Source: Euryarchaeota archaeon UBA130
GTDB lineage: Archaea; Thermoplasmatota; Poseidoniia; Poseidoniales; Thalassarchaeaceae
Direction: 5' to 3'
Length of the DNA: 47,372 nucleotides
Assembly (NCBI GenBank): GCA_002505775.1
Contig: DAVY01000017.1
Coordinates: 45,531 to 92,902, forward strand
The translations under genes were made by a program, and so were the position numbers. Positions 35,566 to 42,758 of the stretch are shown piece by piece (the first letter of the stretch is position 1; each line of letters opens with the position of its first letter). The notes beneath the pieces are model-generated. The model was not told the origin of the DNA and searched no databases. It saw nothing but the letters and a program-made list of their open reading frames with translations.

Positions 35566-36628
35566 CGAAAGATTTCAGTACCCATCAAATCGCACGGATG
35601 AGGCCGCTGGCACACGCAACGGATATGACTGCCCTGTCTTCCCGGAAACTGGTGATGTCTTGATCTATGACGCGTCCTTACTCGATATCCTGTACCAGGG
35701 CAGGTTAGTTGAGTTACGGGAAATGGCAGAATCTAGGAAGATTTCCAAGAGTGGCTCTGTGGAGGTTCTGCGGGCACGTTTGATTCATAGCATAGTCCTG
35801 AAAGACTTGGACCTATCTTGGGACGGGATACAAAGCATGAGCCACAGTGAGCTCGGGGAAATTCTCAAAATTTTCGGAATTAAGTCATCGGGATCCCAAA
35901 GAGAGAGGCGTCAGCGTCTGTGGTTGCATCTAAATTTCGACTCTCGTAGGATGACAATAGAAAGGCTCGCCGAGATGGACAGGGACGAGCTTCACGAGCT
36001 TTGTGTAAGGCTAGAGGCGCCATTGACAGGAAATAGAACTGTCTTGATGGGAAGAGTAGCCGGGGTTTTAACTAACCAACTCAACGGGTGGGGAAGAATC
36101 AAGAGGAGCCTCAGGAGGAACGGGTTGAAACTTTCAACTACTGACATTTCCCCACCTACTCAGGAAAATTTCGAATTGGAATTAGAGGGGCTAGATATTG
36201 ATTTTCACTCAGATTCGCCGATTGCAGTCATTGAAGATGCTCATGATTCCTTGGTGTTGGGCATAGACACCCTCCGACCCGAGATTCAGCAAGACCTCAA
36301 GTTAGTTTCATCGTATGCTTCCGAGATTGATAGGATTGTGGGCACCATACTTAGGGGAAGCGGGGGCGTATGGGGAGAAGCGCAAAGGGAGCTCATGATC
36401 AGATTATCAAAGAGAAGGGGTTGGCCAGTGGATGATGAAACAGTTAGATCAAGGCTTTCGCGTGTATCTACCGATATCGCAGAGATAAGGGGGGCCAGAC
36501 TAGGAGAGTTTGGGGGCATGAGTGGCAACTCGATACTGAGGGAACAGGTGATTTCTGAATCATCTTCACTCAGGATAAGGGAGAAAATGGAAATTGCCGA
36601 TTCGATATTGCGCGAGATTGAGCCCTAG
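35558..36628 (+). CDS. Protein with three SAP-like helical repeats, function unknown
   Basis: A 356-aa soluble protein. Three successive segments fit the SAP helix-extended-helix pattern (L..L......K.sG....L..R): LVELREMAESRKISKSGSVE followed by VLRARLI (about 50-77), LGEILKIFGIKSSGSQRERR (about 98-117), and LHELCVRLEAPLTGNRTVLM (about 146-165). SAP motifs usually bind DNA or RNA. The C-terminal half is helical, with VRSRLSRVSTDIAEIRGARL. I do not recognise the family. ATG 35558 overlaps the HMBS-like gene by eight bases, and earlier in-frame starts lie deeper inside that gene. Its stop shares the bases CTAG with the stop of the convergent RPA-associated gene. Confidence 0.7.
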   Translation: MINERFQYPSNRTDEAAGTRNGYDCPVFPETGDVLIYDASLLDILYQGRLVELREMAESRKISKSGSVEVLRARLIHSIVLKDLDLSWDGIQSMSHSELGEILKIFGIKSSGSQRERRQRLWLHLNFDSRRMTIERLAEMDRDELHELCVRLEAPLTGNRTVLMGRVAGVLTNQLNGWGRIKRSLRRNGLKLSTTDISPPTQENFELELEGLDIDFHSDSPIAVIEDAHDSLVLGIDTLRPEIQQDLKLVSSYASEIDRIVGTILRGSGGVWGEAQRELMIRLSKRRGWPVDDETVRSRLSRVSTDIAEIRGARLGEFGGMSGNSILREQVISESSSLRIREKMEIADSILREIEP

Positions 36629-37566
36629 AGGACCTGGAAAAATCCAAATCTTGGCTCAATAATTGTGCCATCAACGTCCCTCATTCCTTCTATCGCGTCC
36701 TCTGCGTCTTCTCTGGAGAATCCTGATTGGACGCATGCGAGGATGATCGAGTCGTATTCTGCACCTTGTCCTCCGTCAGCAGATTCTATTGCCCTGATGA
36801 TAGTTGCAGATATGTCTCCTGCAGGCTCGATTGGAGCTTTGTTTTCTGGAGATTCTATGCCTTGGTCATCGACCCTCACCTGGGAGCGGGACATCTCTAG
36901 TTCGGCCTCGGCCATGCTGGACCTCCCTGATGCAATAGAAAGGGCCTGCAAAACCCCTACCCTGTAATTTTCCAAGTCAAATTCTGGATAGTGCGATCTT
37001 GCCTGAGCCATACCTTCAGCTACGTCTTTTGGAATTCCTCCGTTTGCAAGAGTCGTTGCTTCAGCCTCTAATCCCTCTGAGTCTTCGTAAGCCTTCATCC
37101 TCCTCAAAGTGGCTTCAGCGGCGTCCACGAGCCACCTTGAGTATCTCTCTTTGTCAATTATTGCCAACTGTTCGACTCTAAGCGAGGTAAAGACTCCTCC
37201 ATCTTCAGTCTCAAACCATCTTGCCTTTCCTACCAGGGAAATCAAGAATCTGTCTCCTGACTCGAATCTCGCGAGAAGCTCTTCAGCTTCTGCGTGCATC
37301 TCCTCTTGAAATGGTGCAATATTGAATACATGGTTTCCCGTTGGGTCCCTTATGTGTCCGGAATAGCTTGGTCCGTTATCTCCATCCCTTCTTTCCAGTC
37401 TGTCTATCACCCCTGCCACAAGAGCCCTGTTTACTCTGGCCCCGAGTTTGGTAATGACGAATGATGGGTCGAATTCTCCAGTGCCCATCTCAGTCAGTGA
37501 TGCATCTGAGTACTCCTGTGCAAGCATCCTGATAGCGGTTTGGCGAGGGGCCCTCCGAGACTCCAT
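36625..37566 (-). CDS. RPA-associated protein with OB fold and C-terminal winged helix
   Basis: Resembles the COG3390 family encoded beside archaeal RPA and thought to be its partner. The OB-fold part (about 30-150) includes RVNRALVAGVIDRLERRDGD and FLISLVGKARWFETEDGGVF. The helical middle is followed by a C-terminal winged-helix-like segment ending GTIIEPRFGFFQVL, the GxIxEPxxGxxxxL wing seen in several archaeal replication proteins. ATG 37566 overlaps the RPA stop (TGATG) with a GGTGGTAATG ribosome site; the in-frame start at 37584 is less likely. The product is 313 aa. Role in single-strand-DNA handling is inferred from context and fold. Confidence 0.82.
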   Translation of the reverse strand: MESRRAPRQTAIRMLAQEYSDASLTEMGTGEFDPSFVITKLGARVNRALVAGVIDRLERRDGDNGPSYSGHIRDPTGNHVFNIAPFQEEMHAEAEELLARFESGDRFLISLVGKARWFETEDGGVFTSLRVEQLAIIDKERYSRWLVDAAEATLRRMKAYEDSEGLEAEATTLANGGIPKDVAEGMAQARSHYPEFDLENYRVGVLQALSIASGRSSMAEAELEMSRSQVRVDDQGIESPENKAPIEPAGDISATIIRAIESADGGQGAEYDSIILACVQSGFSREDAEDAIEGMRDVDGTIIEPRFGFFQVL

Positions 37567-39290
37567 CACATTACCACCCCCCATCTTTCAATGGCCATAT
37601 CTGCTGCCGTTGACGCGGACATCCCATCGTCTTGAACACTGTCGGCCAGTAGCATTGCCCCCTGGTCATCTATGAGGGCTAGGCCGTTCACGGAGACCGA
37701 TCTAGCAAGCGCCTTCTCCCTTACTGAAGATAAGAAGAAGTCTTGGCCTTCTCTGGAAATCATCTCAGATACCTCAGCTTGAGTCATGCCTAGGAAATGT
37801 TCTGCAGGTTCCTTGGATAGCAATAGGGATACATTGGATATTCCGTCGTCTAGGACCATCCTGATTCGCAAGTCCTCCTCGCCTCTCTGAGGGCCACAGT
37901 CAACGCATACGCCGTCCCTGAGTCTCTTCCTGCACTTCCTATCTCTGTCTTGTAGTTGTACAGTGCATCTCTCAATTATTCCCGAGTCACCCGTGACTAA
38001 GACAATCGATCCTTTCGTACGGATGCCCCGTCTAGTTCCTCCTGCCACCAATTCCGTGAGACCCACGTTTACCCAATGATCATCCGGATCGATCTTCTCC
38101 CATGTCGGACTTTCCAAGTTGGTCGCTTGGGATATATCATCAATAACGAGGTCTGGGGAACCCTGCCATGATTGCACTCTGGCTTCATTTAGGTGTATGA
38201 AGTCTCCCGGCTTGGGATCGAAATCACACCATGCAGTGAGTCTGCATCTCCCTGTTGGGTCCATTACATCGCCACTTCTGACGATTCTTTCCGAACCATC
38301 CTTCGCAGTGAACGACCTCTTGTACCACGATTCCACCTGAAGAGTGATTTCAACGTCCCTCATGCCATTTCTCAAACCCGATATAGTACTCTTCTTTGTT
38401 GATGCTAATTCGTCCATGCTTGCGAAGGAATTGTCATGGTACACCTCTACCCTTGTTGTGTCCCCAATATTTACTTCAGGAGTATCTCGGAATCTTCGGA
38501 TTGACGCCCCCTCTATTTTGAGTAGGGTACCGGGCTCATGATCGAATTCTGACCAAGATAGCATTCCAATACTTCCAGTCTCATCGGCTAATCTCCCTCT
38601 AACGACATTCAGTTGCCCTGAACCATCTCTCTTGACAATGACATCATTCTTTGTTGAAAGAACTCTGGCTACAATATTCACGAATCCATTTGACTGCGAA
38701 GCCTTTTCGATGGAGATAGGCTCATCAGTCCTCTCGGGATTCGCCTGCCCTCCCTCTCTCAGAACAGAAATCCTCGACGTCCTGTTGATGTTGATGGATT
38801 TCTTATCGTTCCACTCATTGACCGAAACACCTTCGAGTCTTACCACGGATCCGGGAGCTAGATTTTGACTATGGCCCCCCCAATCCTTGTAATCCCACCT
38901 CTCTCTCTTGTCGCTAGACTCCCAAGGGTTATCCTCGATCCAGCCAAAGGCTATCTGCCTCTCTTCACCATTTTTCATTTTCTGCATTCTGGGTGTGTAT
39001 GAAACCACGGCAACTTCTACAGTTACGTTCCTGTCATCGGAACCAAGGTCTGCAAACCTGTCTACTTTCTTTTCAGAGGGAGGGGGGGCTCTGGCGCTTG
39101 ATGAGCCAGTCAAATCAATACCTGCAATGGTTTGGAACTTCCTGATAACCGATCTCAGTGCGTCCTCAGGGGGTATCAGGAACTCTTCCTCGTATCTCCT
39201 GAACTCTTCAGCTATTTCCTCTTCACTGGCGTCTTTACATTCTTCCTTAACAGTAGCTACCAGATTTGCATATTTTCCATCGACGGTCAT
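37566..39290 (-). CDS. Replication protein A large subunit (single-stranded DNA-binding protein)
   Basis: Coats single-stranded DNA during replication and repair. The N-terminus has a helical segment (KEECKDASEEEIAEEFRRYE). Several OB folds follow, with repeated signatures GSVVRLEGVSVNEW, GTLLKIEGASIRRFRDTPEV and GDFIHLNEARVQSWQGSPDL. A zinc-finger-like stretch is at about 443-466 (CTVQLQDRDRKC, then CVDC). The 574-aa length is in the range of multi-OB euryarchaeal RPA. TAGGAGG precedes ATG 39290. It forms a two-gene operon with the RPA-associated protein. Confidence 0.92.
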   Translation of the reverse strand: MTVDGKYANLVATVKEECKDASEEEIAEEFRRYEEEFLIPPEDALRSVIRKFQTIAGIDLTGSSSARAPPPSEKKVDRFADLGSDDRNVTVEVAVVSYTPRMQKMKNGEERQIAFGWIEDNPWESSDKRERWDYKDWGGHSQNLAPGSVVRLEGVSVNEWNDKKSININRTSRISVLREGGQANPERTDEPISIEKASQSNGFVNIVARVLSTKNDVIVKRDGSGQLNVVRGRLADETGSIGMLSWSEFDHEPGTLLKIEGASIRRFRDTPEVNIGDTTRVEVYHDNSFASMDELASTKKSTISGLRNGMRDVEITLQVESWYKRSFTAKDGSERIVRSGDVMDPTGRCRLTAWCDFDPKPGDFIHLNEARVQSWQGSPDLVIDDISQATNLESPTWEKIDPDDHWVNVGLTELVAGGTRRGIRTKGSIVLVTGDSGIIERCTVQLQDRDRKCRKRLRDGVCVDCGPQRGEEDLRIRMVLDDGISNVSLLLSKEPAEHFLGMTQAEVSEMISREGQDFFLSSVREKALARSVSVNGLALIDDQGAMLLADSVQDDGMSASTAADMAIERWGVVM

Positions 39291-39520
39291 TTATCTGCCT
39301 CCTACATGAGGAAGGCTGAGTCAAATTTGCCCGTAATGGGAACTCCCGGAGCAGAGGGGTTTGCCTCTAATTCATGGATGATATCGCAACGTGCGGTTTG
39401 GGGAAGACTCAGCACTTCATCACCTCAGGGTGGGCATGTTGACATCGGCGGTAAATGAAGGTGTCCATTGAATCGTATTATGACCAACGACATTAACCGG
39501 TGTGACCCCCTGTGCTTCTC

Positions 39521-40072
39521 ATGGTCGGCGGGGAGTACTGCAAGTTCGGGGTTCTGACAGCGTCCGATAGAGCAAGCTCAGGCGAGTACGAAGATCTCAG
39601 CGGGCCAGCAATAGAGTCTTTTCTCCAACAAGCCATAACATCCCCTTGGGAAATTGAAAGAATGGTGGTTCCCGATGAAAAGGACTCTATTGCCTCCTCA
39701 TTGATCGATCTGGTAGATAGAAGGGGTTGCTCGGTGGTGGTTACCACAGGGGGAACAGGCCCGTCCCCCCGAGATGTCACTCCTGAGGCAACAGAGGAGG
39801 TGTGTCAAAAGATACTACCTGGATTTGGTGAGAAAATGAGGTTGGTATCTCTAAATTACGTTCCAACAGCTATTCTTTCGAGACAAATTGCAGGAATTAG
39901 GGGGAGCTGTCTGATTATCAACTTACCCGGATCTCCCAGGTCCATTAGGCAAATTTTAGATGAGGTCTTTTCTGCAGTTCCGTATTGTGTGGATCTGATA
40001 GGGGGGCCTTACATAACAACGGATCCTGATTTCATAGATTCCTTTCGTCCAGCTCACGCAAGACGCGAATGA
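39521..40072 (+). CDS. Molybdopterin adenylyltransferase-like (MoaB/MogA)
   Basis: Activates molybdopterin with ATP for molybdenum or tungsten insertion. The fold signatures are clear: FGVLTASDRASSGEYEDLSG, then VVVTTGGTGPSPRDVTPEAT (TTGGTGxxxRDVTPE is diagnostic), then SCLIINLPGSPRSIRQILDE. The 183-aa length is normal. ATG 39521 or GTG 39512 may be the start; neither has a good ribosome site, so the message may be leaderless. It is coupled to the RNase PH gene by an ATGA overlap, an odd pairing by function. Confidence 0.9.
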   Translation: MVGGEYCKFGVLTASDRASSGEYEDLSGPAIESFLQQAITSPWEIERMVVPDEKDSIASSLIDLVDRRGCSVVVTTGGTGPSPRDVTPEATEEVCQKILPGFGEKMRLVSLNYVPTAILSRQIAGIRGSCLIINLPGSPRSIRQILDEVFSAVPYCVDLIGGPYITTDPDFIDSFRPAHARRE

Positions 40073-40926
40073 TTGAACATGTGATGTCCTCTCGGAGCAC
40101 CATGGCGAAGATGAAATCTGGCAAAATTAGTACTGACAGAAAGAAAGATGAGTTACGTGATGTGGACGTAACTTTGGATTTCACCCCCAACGCACTTTCG
40201 TCGCTACTTTACAAACAGGGAAATACAACTGTGCTGGTTTGTGTAACCAAAGCTCCCTCCCTGCCAAGATGGTTTCCAAAGAATTCAGACAGGGGCTGGG
40301 TCCATGCAGAGTATTCCCTTCTACCCGGATCAACTGATACCAGATTCAGGAGAGAAAGAAGTGGCGCGAAAGGGAGAACCATGGAGATTGAGAGACTGGT
40401 GGCGAGGTCGCTCAGAGGGGCTGTGGATTTAGAGGAGCTAGGTCCACTAGCACTGACTGTGGACTGTGATATCCTAAATGCTGACGGCGGTACAAGGTGT
40501 GCATCGATTACTGCGGCATGTATAGCCCTGAGGCTCGCTGTCAGGCGCTTGATAGACTCAGGGGACTGTCTACCTAAGGAGTTGAGGCCGACGAGAGAGG
40601 ATATCGCTAATGGTTGGACCGCTCCAGAGCTTACAGCTGAGGAAAAGCATGCACATGAAATGAGCGTGATGGCGAACGATGTATCCGCAATTAGCGTGGG
40701 CCTGATTGATGGGGAAGTATTCCTTGATCTGGACTATGTATTGGACAGCAATGCTGACGTGGATATGAATGTGGTTGGGACCAGTGATGGAATGTTTGTG
40801 GAAGTTCAGGGCACTGGAGAGGAGGCGACATACTCACGGAAGCAGTTCGATTCCCTAATGGACATGGCCGAGCTGGGCCTGAAAAGGCTTCAAGAGATTC
40901 AGTCTGAAGCCCTTCGAGAGGCCTAA
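40069..40926 (+). CDS. rph: Ribonuclease PH, bacterial type
   Basis: Phosphorolytic 3'-5' exoribonuclease that trims RNA 3' ends. It matches bacterial RNase PH rather than archaeal exosome Rrp41: GWVHAEYSLLPGSTDTRFRR, KGRTMEIERLVARSLRGAVD, DCDILNADGGTRCASITAAC, and DLDYVLDSNADVDMNVVGTS with the catalytic Asp residues, then FVEVQGTGEEATYSRKQFD. At 285 aa it is about 45 aa longer than usual, from a Lys-rich N-terminus and a roughly 26-aa insertion (PTREDIANGWTAPELTAEEK) before SAISVGLIDG. It may start at ATG 40069 (overlapping the MoaB/MogA stop) or at ATG 40084 or 40102. Activity looks intact. Confidence 0.92.
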   Translation: MIEHVMSSRSTMAKMKSGKISTDRKKDELRDVDVTLDFTPNALSSLLYKQGNTTVLVCVTKAPSLPRWFPKNSDRGWVHAEYSLLPGSTDTRFRRERSGAKGRTMEIERLVARSLRGAVDLEELGPLALTVDCDILNADGGTRCASITAACIALRLAVRRLIDSGDCLPKELRPTREDIANGWTAPELTAEEKHAHEMSVMANDVSAISVGLIDGEVFLDLDYVLDSNADVDMNVVGTSDGMFVEVQGTGEEATYSRKQFDSLMDMAELGLKRLQEIQSEALREA

Positions 40927-40938
40927 TCTCTAGATTAG
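40923..40938. terminator. Short inverted repeat at the end of rph, possible terminator
   Basis: CTAATCT-CT-AGATTAG is a 7-bp perfect inverted repeat that contains the rph stop codon and lies 12 bases before the 3' end of the convergent tRNA. On the plus strand it is followed by ATTATTTT. It could separate the converging transcripts, but the stem is AT-rich and the loop very small, so this is tentative. Confidence 0.25.
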
Positions 40939-40949
40939 AACGATTATTT

Positions 40950-41025
40950 TGGTGGGACTGGCCGGACTTGAACCAGCGGCCTCCGCATCTTCAGTGCGGC
41001 GCTCTCCCAGCTGAGCTACAGTCCC
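40950..41025 (-). tRNA. tRNA-Phe (anticodon GAA), CCA encoded
   Basis: The minus-strand sequence folds as a complete cloverleaf. The acceptor stem is GGGACTG/CAGTCCC. The D arm is GCTC..GAGC with loop AGCTGGGA. The anticodon arm is CCGCA-CTGAAGA-TGCGG with anticodon GAA. There is a five-base variable loop, and the T arm is GCTGG-TTCAAGT-CCGGC. The discriminator is A (position 40953) and the 3' CCA is in the DNA (40950-40952). There is no intron. It converges on rph. Confidence 0.97.
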
Positions 41026-41115
41026 GTAGCAACCTCGCCACCATGGTCATGTCTTCAAATCTTACTGATGGGTAAAATCTCGGATTTTCGCGAGCCATGG
41101 TTTAAACAATAGCTC

Positions 41116-41128
41116 AAAAGTACGAATT
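41116..41128 (+). repeat. Shared 13-base motif upstream of the first photolyase gene
   Basis: AAAAGTACGAATT occurs here, 14-26 bases before the GTG start of the photolyase gene, and again at 45442-45454 upstream of the endonuclease-IV-like gene. In both places TGGC follows, after one or two bases. At this copy it sits where a TATA element would be. It may be a regulatory site, but only two copies are seen. Confidence 0.3.
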
Positions 41129-41141
41129 TGGCACACTAGGC

Positions 41142-42695
41142 GTGCCTACTGCGATAGTTTGGTTCCGCAAGTGCCTGAGGCTCCATGATAATGCTGCTCT
41201 AACTTGGGCTTGCGAGTCCAGCGAAGTTGACAGTATTCTTCCAGTATTCGTTATGGACGAGGAATTGGGATCTGGGGGAACGGGTGGGATTGGGTTCAAT
41301 AGAGCTAGGTTCCTAGTGCAATCACTTCGAGACCTTGATGATAGTCTCCAACGGGAGCTTGGCCTCAGGCTAAGGATTGTGAGAGGGGGTTATCTTGAGA
41401 CGATGGAGGCGATAATCAGAGGTTTGGACGGGAGTACGCCTTACCTTGCGTACGAATACTGTTCCGAGCCCAAGAGCTTGTCCGTGTCAGCCGAGATCAG
41501 TGGCTGGGAGTTATCTGGCGGGATGGATTTTGAATCGAGGATTTTCTCGGGGAGCCATACTCTTCTTGATATCGAGAAAACTGTAAGCTCCGAGAATTAT
41601 TCCAATCCCAAATCAATGAAGGACATGGAGAGGATCTTCCAGAGACAATTCGGGGTGGATGATTTTGGTTTCTATGATATTGGGGAACCCCTTCCTCCGC
41701 CGGTTTCAAGTAAACCGATGTCTGAAATTGTCACTCTGGATTCTGAAGTTGGCATATCTGACTTGGATGAGTATCTAATCAACAATTATCCGAGAAGAGT
41801 CTTGGAGGCTCCCTACTTTCGGGGAGGCGAAGGAGAGGCTTTAGAGAGGCTATCTAGAAAGGTTAGTGGGGAGAAGGATTATGTTAACAATTTCAAGAAG
41901 CCGAGGACCAGCTCAACCAACTTGGATGAGGACCATCGAGAGCCGAGCACGACCGGCCTTTCCCCTTACCTCAGTACCGGATGCCTTTCCATCAGGATGT
42001 TGTGGAGCGAGTGTAAGAAGGCCTATCTAATGGGAGAGCACACCCAGCCCCCAGAGTCACTGCACGGGCAAATGATGTTTAGAGAGATGTTTTACCTATT
42101 GTCTAGGTCTGTGGATAATTGGGACCAGAATACCGGAAACGAGAATTGTAAGGATATCGATTGGGGCGAGTATGACTCTGAATTGGTCGGCTGTTGGGAG
42201 GATGGAATGACTGGCTACCCATACATAGATGCAATGATGAGGCAGCTCGAGGAGACTGGTTGGATGCATCATCTTGGGCGACATGCGGTATCATGCTTCC
42301 TCACAAGGGGGCAACTGTGGCAGAGCTGGACAGCTGGCAGGGATGTGTTTGAGAGAAAGCTCCTGGATAGTGACTGGGCCATAAACAATGGTAATTGGCT
42401 TTGGCTGGCCGGAGTTGCTCCTTTTTCGATGCCCTACTACAGGATATACAACCCATGCCCAGACTCAAAGTCGAGCCTAAATGTAGAGACTAACCTTGCG
42501 AAGTTCGTAAGGCATTGGGTTCCTGAGCTGAAGGATTATCCTTCGAAATACATCTTTGAGCCTCATCTAGCACCCCTTGATGTCCAAGTCTCATCTGGTT
42601 GCATTATCGGGGATGACTACCCCCTTCCGATTGTTGATAGGAAAGAGAGTAGGGCAAAAAACTTGGAGAGATTCAAACTGAGCCTTCAGAAATAG
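41142..42695 (+). CDS. Photolyase/cryptochrome of the (6-4) photolyase - animal cryptochrome type
   Basis: Light-driven flavoprotein for UV-damaged DNA. The opening IVWFRKCLRLHDNAALTWA (WFRKxLRLHDN) is typical of the (6-4)/animal-cryptochrome group. Further matches are HREPSTTGLSPYLSTGCLS, ESLHGQMMFREMFYLLSRSV, GYPYIDAMMRQLEETGWMHH, HLGRHAVSCFLTRGQLWQSW and SDWAINNGNWLWLAG. His377 and His381 correspond to the paired catalytic His of (6-4) photolyases. Asn residues at 415-416 occupy the region facing flavin N5, as in repair enzymes. There is no long C-terminal signalling tail (517 aa), so repair is favoured over signalling. The start is GTG 41142. A second, different photolyase follows after 63 bases. 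Confidence 0.85.
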   Translation: MPTAIVWFRKCLRLHDNAALTWACESSEVDSILPVFVMDEELGSGGTGGIGFNRARFLVQSLRDLDDSLQRELGLRLRIVRGGYLETMEAIIRGLDGSTPYLAYEYCSEPKSLSVSAEISGWELSGGMDFESRIFSGSHTLLDIEKTVSSENYSNPKSMKDMERIFQRQFGVDDFGFYDIGEPLPPPVSSKPMSEIVTLDSEVGISDLDEYLINNYPRRVLEAPYFRGGEGEALERLSRKVSGEKDYVNNFKKPRTSSTNLDEDHREPSTTGLSPYLSTGCLSIRMLWSECKKAYLMGEHTQPPESLHGQMMFREMFYLLSRSVDNWDQNTGNENCKDIDWGEYDSELVGCWEDGMTGYPYIDAMMRQLEETGWMHHLGRHAVSCFLTRGQLWQSWTAGRDVFERKLLDSDWAINNGNWLWLAGVAPFSMPYYRIYNPCPDSKSSLNVETNLAKFVRHWVPELKDYPSKYIFEPHLAPLDVQVSSGCIIGDDYPLPIVDRKESRAKNLERFKLSLQK

Positions 42696-42729
42696 AATCC
42701 CGTCAACTTAAAATGACTTTAAACTGGGG

Positions 42730-42737
42730 TTTATACT
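42730..42737 (+). promoter_or_regulatory. TATA-box candidate for the second photolyase gene
   Basis: TTTATACT is centred about 25 bases before the ATG at 42759, the distance expected for a leaderless archaeal transcript. No Shine-Dalgarno sequence precedes that ATG. The second photolyase therefore probably has its own promoter, although it lies directly behind the first. Confidence 0.5.
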
Positions 42738-42758
42738 ACTCTTGCTGAATCTGAGACC

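Noticed and set aside
40069..40926. Reading the RNase PH gene as the archaeal exosome subunit Rrp41
   Set aside because: The GWVHAEYSLLP, KGRTMEIERL and DSNADVDMN segments are RNase PH-specific; Rrp41 has different sequences there.
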